Source of the DNA: Austwickia sp.
Lineage (GTDB): Bacteria; Actinomycetota; Actinomycetes; Actinomycetales; Dermatophilaceae
NCBI GenBank assembly: GCA_016699675.1
Contig: CP064985.1
Location: forward strand, 3,968,001 to 4,032,000
DNA length: 64,000 bases
Direction of reading: 5' to 3'
Shown here: piece by piece, positions 18,619-25,909 of the stretch
Numbering within the stretch: the first letter of the stretch is position 1
Layout: each line of letters starts with the position of its first letter
Notes under the pieces: generated by a model
Seen by the model: only the letters and a program-made list of their open reading frames with translations
Database searches by the model: none
What the model was told of the DNA's origin: nothing
Program-made: the position numbers and the translations under genes

Positions 18619-19521
18619 ATGGTGGAGGAGGCTGCGGACCCTGTCGCGAGCCGGGCCGACGAGGACGCCGAACGGTCCGATCGCACGGCCGGCTATCGGG
18701 TGGTTGACCAGCCCGAGAGCGTTGCGGGGAACCGGTTCTGGTGGGACGTGGATGCGGAGCGGTACCACGCCGAGCACGGCGCTTTCCTCGGCGCCGCGGA
18801 TCTGGTGTGGGGGCCGGAGGGGCTGCCGGAGTCGGACGCGCGGCTGCTGGGCGAGGTGGCCGGGCTCGACGTGCTCGAGGTGGGCTGCGGGGGCGGGCAG
18901 GGGGCGCGCTGGGCCGCCGCTGCCGGGGCGCGGGTGGTCGGGGTGGACCTGTCGGCCGGCATGCTGGCGCAGGGCCGGCGCATCGAGGAGGGCTTGCGCC
19001 GCGGTTCCGGTCCCGCCGGGGCTGCTCCGGGTCCCGTCGGGGCTGCTGGGTGCCCCGCCCTCCCGGCGTACGTGCAGGCCGACGCGTGCGCCCTGCCCTT
19101 CGCGGACGGGTGCTTCGACCTGGCGTTCTCGGCGTACGGCGCCGTCCCGTTCGTCGCGGACTCCGCCGCGCTGATGCGGGAGGTGGCGCGAGTGCTGCGG
19201 CCCGGCGGCCGCTGGGTGTTCTCGGTGAGCCACCCGATCCGGTGGGCGTTCCCGGACGCGCCCGGGCCCGAGGGCCTGACGGTGATGCGCAGCTACTTCG
19301 ACGAGACGCCGTACGTCGAGAGCCGCGGGGAGACGGTGACCTACGCGGAGCACCACCGAACCCTGGGTGACCGGGTCCGCGAGCTGGTCGCCGCGGGGTT
19401 CACGCTAACGGACCTGCTGGAACCGGAGTGGCCGGCCGGCAACGAGGCGGTGTGGGGCGGGTGGTCGCCGCTGCGCGGCCGGCTCATCCCCGGCACGGCG
19501 ATCTTCGTGACCCGGCGGTGA
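18619..19521 (+). CDS. Class I SAM-dependent methyltransferase
   Basis: A 300-residue protein with a methyltransferase-11-type fold. Motif I LDVLEVGCGGGQGARWAA binds S-adenosylmethionine. The acidic loop VVGVDLSAGMLAQGRR, the DACALPFADGCFDLAFS region and the post-motif VARVLRPGGRWVFSVSHPI follow. An Ala/Gly/Pro-rich insertion after residue 130 (PAGAAPGPVGAAGCPALP) is unusual and may be a low-complexity expansion. ATG 18619 is preceded by no strong ribosome site. The substrate is unknown. It is divergent from rpsA. Confidence 0.88.
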   Translation: MVEEAADPVASRADEDAERSDRTAGYRVVDQPESVAGNRFWWDVDAERYHAEHGAFLGAADLVWGPEGLPESDARLLGEVAGLDVLEVGCGGGQGARWAAAAGARVVGVDLSAGMLAQGRRIEEGLRRGSGPAGAAPGPVGAAGCPALPAYVQADACALPFADGCFDLAFSAYGAVPFVADSAALMREVARVLRPGGRWVFSVSHPIRWAFPDAPGPEGLTVMRSYFDETPYVESRGETVTYAEHHRTLGDRVRELVAAGFTLTDLLEPEWPAGNEAVWGGWSPLRGRLIPGTAIFVTRR

Positions 19522-19545
19522 GCGTCGGTGCCCACCAACGCTCAC
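19518..19545 (+). terminator. Hairpin overlapping the methyltransferase stop codon
   Basis: GTGAGCGT (19518) pairs with ACGCTCAC (ends 19545), extended inside by GGTG/CACC with one internal mismatch. The stem begins at the stop codon itself, so it could end transcription of the methyltransferase gene. It also covers the proposed GTG start of the next gene. Confidence 0.5.
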
Positions 19546-20555
19546 GGTGAGCAGGTCCCCTCGGCCGCCTCGCCCGAAACCCGCCGACGTAGGCCCCGGC
19601 GGCGCGGGCCCCGACGCCGGGGACGGCGGTGCCGTGTCGGGCTGGCGCTCTTGGTGGCGACGAGCCTCGCCCTGCTGGCCGACGGCATGCTGGGGAAACG
19701 CTGGCCTGAGCTGGTCGCGACCCGGCTGCATGTGGTCGGTCCGGGCCGTGCCGAGGGAGCCACGCCCCCCCCCGGTCGTCAGCCGGTCCGGCGGTGGCCG
19801 TGGTCGCCCCGGGATATGGCATGTCGGCGGAAGTCCTCGCCCGAGCCTTCGGCCCGCACCTCCAGGCCGGTCAGGTGCTGATCGTGGTGGATTACGGCAA
19901 CCGTCAGGTGGATCCCAGCTCCGCCGCCGCCCTGGTGGACGCCGAGCTCGCCTGGCTGCGGCCGGCCACGGTCCGCTTCTACGGGGCGTCGATGGGTGGG
20001 CTCGTCGCGGCGGAGCTGGCCGATATGTACGCGGCCGCAGGATCTGCTTTCGGCCCCGCGGTTCTGGTCCTGGACTGCGCCGTCAGCGGGCCCGACACCG
20101 CGCGCTCGCCCGCGCTCGCGTTCGCGCTGGCGCGGCATTGGCGAGGCGGGCCGCTGAGCAGCGCCGTCGCGCGTGTCGTCGCCTCCATCGGGACCAGCGT
20201 GACTGCGCAGCCGCCGGCCGAGGAGGGCGCAGATGCCGGGCTGATCGACGCAGCGCGAAAGGCGGAGCGGGGCCTGTCCATGGCGATCCGGATGGGCCAG
20301 GCCGACTTCATCGGCAGTCACGCCGTCGGGTCGGCGGCACGCTCGACCACGGGGGGCCACGCGGGTCGAACGACCTATCTGTCCGGCGCGCACGCGGAGC
20401 GCGACCCCAGCGTCGACGTGCCGGCAGCCCGGCTGGCGTGGGCCCGCGCCTATCCCGGAATGGTGGAGCGCGAAGTCGCCGGGCGCGACGGCGCGTGGCA
20501 CATCCCGCTGATCGAGCGCCCCCGCGAGTCGCTCGCGGCGTTGTGGGCCGGGTGA
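19528..20555 (+). pseudogene. Membrane-anchored alpha/beta hydrolase, frame broken at a run of nine C
   Basis: The first frame gives an extremely Arg-rich start, a hydrophobic anchor (GLALLVATSLALLADGML) and a linker to EGATPP. The second frame continues RSSAGPAVAVVAPGYGMSAE, then the nucleophile elbow FYGASMGGLVAAELAD (GxSMGG) and a C-terminal His in REVAGRDGAWHIPLIERP. The two join at the C9 tract at 19765-19773, where one base more or less restores a single ~340-residue extracytoplasmic hydrolase. The GTG 19528 start is uncertain, as it lies in a hairpin. A homopolymer sequence error is the simplest explanation; length variation of the tract in cells is another. Confidence 0.75.
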
Positions 20556-20705
20556 CGCGGCCGTCCCCGCGACATGCCGCGCCTCCCTTCGCCGTCATGC
20601 AGGCCCGCGGGGTGGGCTCCGACCGTCCAGCGGTGACCCGCGGCGCGGGCGGGCGGATCGCCGCGGGACGGACGGTGTGGGCGGGCCGCAAGGGTTCCGG
20701 CCAGG

Positions 20706-21740
20706 ATGGGCGGCATGACGTACGGCGCCAGCGAGCAGGGTCCCGCGCGCCGAGGTGAGCGGTCCCGGCGGCACCCGCCGTACGACCCCGAACTCGCCCC
20801 GCTCGTCGGAGCCGGCGCCGTCGACGGGCACCCGCTGCGCGCCGAGGACGTCTGGCGGCTCCGGGCCCTCAACGCCATGTGGCGACCCAGCGAGGACGAC
20901 CTCAGCCAGGGCGGCGCCGTCTGCGCGGAGCAGCGCGTCGTGCCCGGCCGCGGGGAGGCCCCCTCGATCCCGGTCCTCATCCTGTGGCCGACGGCTGCGT
21001 GGACAGGACCGCGGCCGGTCGTCCTGGCGTGCCACGGCGGCGGGATGGTGACCGGGGATGCGTTCTCGGGCAGCCCCGGATTGGCGCGGTGGGTCGCACA
21101 ACTCGGCATCGTCGCGATCTCGCCGGATTACCGGCTCTCCCCGGAGAATCCCTACCCCGCGGCGCTCGATGACGCCATGACCGTGCTGGCGTGGCTGCAC
21201 GACCAGGCCGGGCCGCTGGGGATCGACCCCGCGCGGCTCGGCGTCTTCGGGATCAGCGCGGGGGCCTGCCTCGCGGCCGCGGCGTCGTTGCGGGCCCGTG
21301 ACGAGGGCGTGCCTGGGCCTGCGTTCCAGATCCTGCAGGACGCGATGCTGGATGACCGTGCGCACCGGCCGTCGGCGTACGAGCACCCCGAAGGCGGGGC
21401 CTGGGACCGGGCCAGCAACACCACCGCCTGGCACGCTTACCTAGGCGAGGCGGCCGGCGGGGCGGAGGTCAGCGTGTACGCCGCTCCGGGCCGGGCCGCC
21501 GACGACCACGAGCTGTTGGCGGGGCTACCCCCCACGTACCTCGACGTGGGCTCGGCGGACCTGTTCCGCGACGACGTGATGGCCTACGGCAGTGCGCTAT
21601 TGCAGGCCGGCGTACCCACGGAGCTGCACGTCTGGCCCGGCGGCTGGCACGGCTTCGCCGAGATGGCGGCGGACACCCGCTTGGGCCGCCTGGCGAATGA
21701 GACCCGCACGTCGTACCTGGCGCGGGCCATCGGCCGCTGA
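20706..21740 (+). CDS. Alpha/beta hydrolase, hormone-sensitive lipase type esterase
   Basis: A 344-residue esterase of the HSL/acetyl-hydrolase class. The oxyanion motif HGGG (VVLACHGGGMVTGDAFSG) lies near residue 115, with DYRLSPENPYPAALDDA after it. The nucleophile elbow is GISAGA, with the Asp near YLDVGSADLFRDD and His in WPGGWHGF. ATG 20706 is used; ATG 20715 is also possible. A 45-bp piece of its 3' part (21491-21534) recurs in degraded form at 24799-24841, showing a past partial duplication. Intact. Confidence 0.9.
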   Translation: MGGMTYGASEQGPARRGERSRRHPPYDPELAPLVGAGAVDGHPLRAEDVWRLRALNAMWRPSEDDLSQGGAVCAEQRVVPGRGEAPSIPVLILWPTAAWTGPRPVVLACHGGGMVTGDAFSGSPGLARWVAQLGIVAISPDYRLSPENPYPAALDDAMTVLAWLHDQAGPLGIDPARLGVFGISAGACLAAAASLRARDEGVPGPAFQILQDAMLDDRAHRPSAYEHPEGGAWDRASNTTAWHAYLGEAAGGAEVSVYAAPGRAADDHELLAGLPPTYLDVGSADLFRDDVMAYGSALLQAGVPTELHVWPGGWHGFAEMAADTRLGRLANETRTSYLARAIGR

Positions 21741-21745
21741 TACCG

Positions 21746-21948
21746 ACCGTGGACCTCGTCGCGTGGGCGGCTCAGAACCCCGGCCGTGCACCGGTGATCC
21801 GGATCGGGAGCGTCGTCTCGTTCCCCGCAAAGACCAATACCCCGCCGAGACCGCGCAAACGGTGCAGATCGAGGGGTATTGATCGTCGCCGGTGACACCT
21901 GACTCCCCGACGCCCCCCTTGGCAGGCCGGGCACCCGTCCGCCAGCGC
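21746..21948. repeat. ~200-bp non-coding element, copy 1
   Basis: Begins just after the esterase stop and recurs with clear but imperfect identity at 24846-25044. The best conserved parts are around TCGTCTCGTTCCCCGCAAAG and GGTATTGATCGTCGCC. It contains an inverted repeat GACCAATACCCC (21832-21843) / GGGGTATTGATC (21873-21884) with one mismatch, suggesting a structured RNA or protein site. No credible gene is seen in 21741-22105 otherwise. Confidence 0.65.
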
Positions 21949-22105
21949 TCCGATCGGTGCCCTTGCGGTCCCGAGACGTCGCCGCTCCGATCGGAGCGAC
22001 TCCGCACGGGTCCGGCGCCGACAAGCCAAGTGCCGGCAGGTCGACGACGGACTGCGGGACGGGGACCTTACCGGCGGATCACCCGCGCCCGACGTGGCCC
22101 TCGAC

Positions 22106-22718
22106 TTACATCGGGGTCTGCCGCGCGGGCGGCCCAGCGGTCGTGATCAACAGCAGCCCCGCGCCGACTGTTAGGAGCGTTGACTCGACGTCGTCGCAGC
22201 CCTGGACCAAGTCGCGGAACTCGGCCACCTCGTCCGCGTGGGAGAGGCAGTTGTCCACGACCAGGAGCCCGCCAGGGGACAGCACCCGGCGCAGCTGCGG
22301 CCAGTACCCGACGTACGCCGGACGTTCCGCATCGAGGAAGATCATCGACCACGAGCCGTCCGCCGACGTCGCCAGCACCTCCGCGGCGTCGCCAACCTGC
22401 TGGTCCACGACCTGGGCAAGCCCGGCTCGGCCGAGGTTCGCTGCGGCCTCCGCCGCACGACCGGGGTCGTTGTCCACAGTGCGAAGGCGCGTGCCGGTGA
22501 ATGAGCACGCGTCCGCGAGCCAGATGGTCGAGTACCCGTTCGACGTTCCCAGTTCCGGGAGCGAGGGCCGGGCGTAGCGCGAGAACGAGGAGTCTCAGGA
22601 ACGCTGAGCTGTCAGGTTCGAGATTTCGTCGCCGTCGCAGCCGGTCGGGTTCGGCGGCATCGACGCCTCGGCCCTGCTCGTACAACTCCGCCAACAGAAC
22701 CTGACGATCGTGGTCCAT
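22106..22718 (-). pseudogene. O-methyltransferase (class I SAM), frameshifted
   Basis: From ATG 22718, behind a GGAAGG ribosome site, the frame reads MDHDRQVLLAELYEQGRGVD up to LVLALRPAL. It then breaks at about 22555-22565. One frame over the protein continues ELGTSNGYSTIWLADA (SAM-binding motif I), TVDNDPGRAAEAAANL, WSMIFLDAERPAYVGYWPQL and GGLLVVDNCLSHADEV to the stop at 22106. Joined, it is a complete ~200-residue O-methyltransferase of the caffeoyl-CoA type. It is divergent from the CGNR regulator gene, which may control it. Confidence 0.8.
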
Positions 22719-22792
22719 GCGCACCTTCCTTCGTCACTACTTAAGACAGTGACAGTCTGGTGCGGAACCGGATCACCAGTCAAGATGGTGAC

Positions 22793-23506
22793 GTGACATT
22801 CAGCTTCCGAAGCGATCGACTCTGTCTCGACTTCGCGGCGACCCTCATGTTTCGTTCCACCGCCACCCCCAAGGACCTGTTGGGCACGACAGCCGACGTC
22901 GTCGCATGGGCGCGCGCGGCCGGGCTGGTCGCAGACCTCACGCCCTTCCCGGCAGCCCAAATGGCAGAGGTCCGTCGGCTTCGTGAAGACCTCTACTCAC
23001 TCGGCTGTGCTCTCGCGGCCGCGGCACCGCTCCCGCCCGAGGCGATCACTGAGCTCAATAACGCGGCACGGCAGGCTCCGCCGACGATCCAGCTCGCCAT
23101 CGAGCACGACACCGAACCGACGAAGAGGGCGTACGGCGACCTCGCCGCCATCCTCAGTGCTCTGGCCCGCGACGGCATCGACCTCGCCACCGGCCCAGAC
23201 GCCCACCGGGTGCGTCAATGCCACCGGGACGGCTGCACGCGCCTCTTCCTCGACCGCTCACGCGCTGGCAATCGCATCTGGTGCGGCATGCAACAGTGCG
23301 GCAACCGCATCAACGCCGCTGCGTACCGCCGACGACGCTCGCAAGCGAGTGCAGCGACCGGCGAGCAATCCCACCCGGTGACGCGGGGGAACGCGGCCGC
23401 CCGTTGGCTACGTGGCTCGGACGATCGGCCACCGGTCGGCTATCTCGATGAGGACCCGCGTCACCCGTCCTCGGGCTCGACCCGCGGTGGCGTCCCGGTC
23501 CGGTAG
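22793..23506 (+). CDS. CGNR zinc-finger domain protein with ABATE domain (probable regulator)
   Basis: About 237 residues. The N-terminal part (FSFRSDRLCLDFAATLMFRS and on) is the ABATE-type domain thought to bind a stress ligand. The C-terminal CGNR finger is RQCHRDGCTRLFLDRSRAGN followed by RIWCGMQQCGNRINAAAYRR, with four Cys (C-x4-C, C-x4-C). Such proteins are predicted DNA-binding regulators. GTG 22793 is preferred; GTG 22760 is possible. An extra ~45-residue tail overlaps the 3' end of the convergent marR-type gene by 46 bp. Divergent from the O-methyltransferase gene. Confidence 0.88.
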   Translation: MTFSFRSDRLCLDFAATLMFRSTATPKDLLGTTADVVAWARAAGLVADLTPFPAAQMAEVRRLREDLYSLGCALAAAAPLPPEAITELNNAARQAPPTIQLAIEHDTEPTKRAYGDLAAILSALARDGIDLATGPDAHRVRQCHRDGCTRLFLDRSRAGNRIWCGMQQCGNRINAAAYRRRRSQASAATGEQSHPVTRGNAAARWLRGSDDRPPVGYLDEDPRHPSSGSTRGGVPVR

Positions 23507-23955
23507 CCGGGATGAACGGCAGGTTCGATCCCGTGCGCCGTGGCGAGTTTGTCCAGCAAGGCGCCCAGCTGACGACGCTCGGGTTGGGACAGCGGCGCGA
23601 GCGTGCGGGCTCCGTGAGTTGCCGAGACGGCGGTCAACCGCTGCATCATCTCCTCTCCCGAGTCGGTCAGGACCAGCTGATGACTTCGGCGGTCGGTCTC
23701 GCTCCGGCGTCGGTCGACCAGTTCCTTGGCCTGCAGTTGATCCAGCAGAGCGACGACACGGCTCGGCGCTGCGCCCAGACGCTCCGCCAAGTCGCGTTGG
23801 CCGATGCCGGGGCTGTGGGAGATCAGGCGGAGGACCCCCGCCTCTGGGGGCGTCAGGTCGAGGTCCTTGACCAGGCCGGCAAACTGGCGGGTCGCCACAG
23901 TGCCCAACTGGGAGAGCCGGTAGGCGATCCGTCCAGGCTGAGCACGCTCTGACAT
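23461..23955 (-). CDS. MarR family transcriptional regulator
   Basis: A 164-residue regulator with the MarR winged helix: LTPPEAGVLRLISHSPGIGQ, RDLAERLGAAPSRVVALLDQ (recognition helix) and the wing VDRRRSETDRRSHQLVLT. ATG 23955. It is divergent from the SDR gene across only 53 bp, which contain a TTGACA and the palindrome TGAATCATTCA. This is the classic arrangement of a MarR repressor controlling an adjacent redox enzyme and itself. Confidence 0.93.
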   Translation of the reverse strand: MSERAQPGRIAYRLSQLGTVATRQFAGLVKDLDLTPPEAGVLRLISHSPGIGQRDLAERLGAAPSRVVALLDQLQAKELVDRRRSETDRRSHQLVLTDSGEEMMQRLTAVSATHGARTLAPLSQPERRQLGALLDKLATAHGIEPAVHPGYRTGTPPRVEPEDG

Positions 23956-23972
23956 GAATCAATGCTACGACG

Positions 23973-24004
23973 TTGACAGAAAAATTCTTGAGATGAATCA
24001 TTCA
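23973..24004 (+). promoter_or_regulatory. SDR promoter with probable MarR operator
   Basis: In an AT-rich pocket unlike its surroundings, TTGACA (23973-23978) is followed after 17 bp by AATCAT (23996-24001) as a possible -10. The 11-bp palindrome TGAAT-C-ATTCA (23994-24004) overlaps that -10, and ATGAATCA occurs again at 23953. Initiation about 7 bp after the -10 would fall on the ATG at 24009, giving a leaderless mRNA. Confidence 0.5.
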
Positions 24005-24008
24005 CTTT

Positions 24009-24796
24009 ATGAACGACATGGACGCGACGATCCCTCCCCCTACCGACCTGTCGCCTCAGATGACCGGCCCTGTCAAAGGCACGGCACTCCTGCTCGGAGC
24101 TCATGGGGGGATCGGCGAGGCTATCGCCACCGCTCTCGCCTGCCGCGGCGCTGATCTCGTGCTCGCGGCTCGCATCGCCATCGCCTCGAGGACACCCGGG
24201 ACAGGCTGACCGGTGATCGCGGGTCGGTCCGCGTCGCGGTCCTCGACGTCACGGACGACGACGCGGTCTGCGACCTCGTCGAGAGTCTCGACGGCCTCAG
24301 CGTGGCGGTCAATAACTTCGCCCTAGCCCACCGTCCGGCGCCCCTTCCGGCGATGGATGTTGCCGAGTTCGACAACGTGATCGCGACTGCGCTGCGCGCG
24401 ACGTTCGTGGCGATGCGGGCCGAACTGCAGGCCATGACCAGCGGCGTAAGCCTGGTCAACATCGTATCGACGGCCGACCTGCGGGCGGCGCCAGGCATGT
24501 CTGGTTACACCGCCGCCAAACATGGCGTGATCGGACTCACACGCTGTGCCGCTCTCGACATGGCCGGGCGCGGGGTCCGGGTCAACGCCGTGGCGCCCGG
24601 CCCCATCGAGTCCGGAGGGCTCCTGCGGCAACCTGCCGACGTACGTGAGCAGGTTGGCAGCCACGTGCCGCTGGGACGCCTGGGGCAACCGAACGAGGTG
24701 GCCGAGGCGGTCGCATGGCTGGCCTCGCCCGCCTCATCGTTTGTCACCAGGGCGGTTTTCCAGGTGGACGGCGGACAGGCGGCATGGGGGGGCTGA
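24009..24796 (+). pseudogene. Short-chain dehydrogenase/reductase, frameshifted
   Basis: The first frame gives the Rossmann start GTALLLGAHGGIGEAIATAL and CRGADLVLAAR. The frame breaks at about 24170-24190. One frame over it continues LEDTRDRLTGDRGSVRVAVL, DVTDDDAVCDLVESLDGLSV, AVNNFALA and the catalytic SGYTAAKHGVIGLTR (Tyr-x3-Lys), followed by VRVNAVAPGPIES and a normal C-terminus with VDGGQAAWGG. Joined, it is a complete ~260-residue SDR. Probably regulated by the divergent MarR protein. The substrate is unknown. Confidence 0.82.
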
Positions 24797-24798
24797 CG

Positions 24799-25044
24799 GG
24801 CCGGGCCGCCGACGACCCTGCGCCGTTGGCGGGGCTACCCCCACCGCCCCGTAGACCTCGTTCCGCGCGCTCGGAGCCTGGCCGCGCGCCGATGACCCGG
24901 ATCGGGCGCGTCGTCTCGTTCCCTGCAAAGACCAATCCCTGCCCTCACCGCGCAAACAGTCCCGATGAAGAGGTATTGATCGTCGCCGTGACGCCGGACT
25001 CCCCGACGCCACCCTTGGCTGTCCGGGTACCCGTCCGCTGGCGC
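24799..25044. repeat. Esterase 3' fragment plus ~200-bp element, copy 2
   Basis: The first ~43 bp (24799-24841) match positions 21491-21534 inside the esterase gene, and 24846-25044 match the element after that gene (copy 1, 21746-21948). About 210 bp that separate the two parts at the first locus are absent here. The internal inverted repeat is weakened. It therefore looks like an old duplication of the esterase 3' end and downstream region, with an internal deletion. No gene is seen from 24797 to 25142. Confidence 0.6.
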
Positions 25045-25142
25045 GGGCGGACGAGACGTGTACGGCGTACCTGCGGCGGCAGCACACGAGCGTGCGAACC
25101 CACGAGCACGGACGCCGCAGGGCGATCGGGCAGGCATGACGG

Positions 25143-25577
25143 TCAGCGATGCACGAGGGTGAAGAACTCGGTCACGACCGTCGCGGCCTCAATGTCGTCG
25201 ATGCCCCATTCGGACAGGTGGGGTCGGTAGTGCTCGGCGGGGGCGCGCTTCCAGTACGCGAGGGAGAGATCGCCTTCGCCCTCCGCGACGGCGATGCGCT
25301 CCGGGACGTCCCGGAACACGCGCATCTCGACTCTGCTGGTGCGCAGGATGCATCGAGGGCGTCCTCCCGAATCCAGGAAGATCCAGTGGTCGCCGACCTT
25401 TGGAAGGGGGTCACGCGCCGTCAGGTAATCCTCGACCAGGCCACTGCCGGCGGTCTTCGTGCCTGCCAGATACAGGTCGAGGAGTCGGTCAGCGATCTGC
25501 GGACTGCCTGGGCACGCCGCGCTGATCGGCCCCAGGGGACGCACGCCGGTCGGGAGGCCGTCGAGGTACCCCTGCAA
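25143..25577 (-). CDS. ASCH domain-containing protein
   Basis: A 144-residue protein with an ASCH (PUA-like) fold, a family proposed to bind RNA or act on modified nucleosides: IADRLLDLYLAGTKTAGSGL, then VGDHWIFLDSGGRPRCILRT and the acidic GEGDLSLAYWKRAPAEHYRP. The conserved G-x-K near the N-terminus (AGTKTA) and E in the middle are present. The start is a TTG at 25577, with GGAG six bases before it. It lies next to the IS21-disrupted vapC. The function in this cell is not known. Confidence 0.8.
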   Translation of the reverse strand: MQGYLDGLPTGVRPLGPISAACPGSPQIADRLLDLYLAGTKTAGSGLVEDYLTARDPLPKVGDHWIFLDSGGRPRCILRTSRVEMRVFRDVPERIAVAEGEGDLSLAYWKRAPAEHYRPHLSEWGIDDIEAATVVTEFFTLVHR

Positions 25578-25650
25578 GAACCGCTCCTAGTCGGGGTGAG
25601 CGTCATGTTCGGGAACACTCGGTCGCCTCGCGCGCCTCAATGGAGCACGG

Positions 25651-25714
25651 TCAGCGCGTCCAGTCCTCGACCAGCAGGCCGTCCACTCGTTGAAACTCCC
25701 GAAGGTTCGCCGTC
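25651..25714 (-). pseudogene. vapC: VapC toxin, C-terminal fragment separated by IS21
   Basis: On the minus strand this stretch encodes NLREFQRVDGLLVEDWTR and a stop, the usual end of a PIN-domain VapC toxin. It continues exactly in frame from VVTA at the other side of the insertion element (28359) once the element and one copy of the 6-bp target repeat are removed. The rebuilt toxin would have 137 residues. Confidence 0.88.
25709..25714. repeat. IS21 target-site duplication, left copy
   Basis: GCCGTC directly precedes the TGTC at the left end of the element and is repeated at 28359-28364 directly after the right end. A 6-bp duplication is within the range usual for IS21-family elements. Confidence 0.85.
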
Positions 25715-25812
25715 TGTCGGCGGCCACGAGAAACTGCCCGGAGACGGCCACGAAGCTGCCCGCTGGCGGACGTGAGAACTGCCCACTGACGGTCATGGGA
25801 TCTGCCCGACAC
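25715..25812. repeat. IS21 left end, multiple terminal repeats
   Basis: Four related units in tandem, each with a CTGCCC core: AAACTGCCCGGAGACGGCC, AAGCTGCCCGCTGGCGGAC, GAACTGCCCACTGACGGTC and GATCTGCCCGAC. They match the inverted set at the right end. Such repeats are the presumed IstA binding sites in this family. Confidence 0.8.
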
Positions 25813-25909
25813 GACGTCGTCTGCCTCGCCGACCTGCGCGGTTGAGGCCCCTTCCTCGGGTGCGATGAGCGGTGCTGATGCGCCCTATCGCTCCCGAGGA
25901 AGGGATGAG

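Noticed and set aside
21772..22029. Minus-strand frame with FAGNETTLPIRITGARPG, recurring in copy 2 of the repeat
   Set aside because: The peptide is shared only because the DNA element is duplicated. The frame is not kept over the whole element and has stops or shifts in copy 2, so it is probably not a gene.
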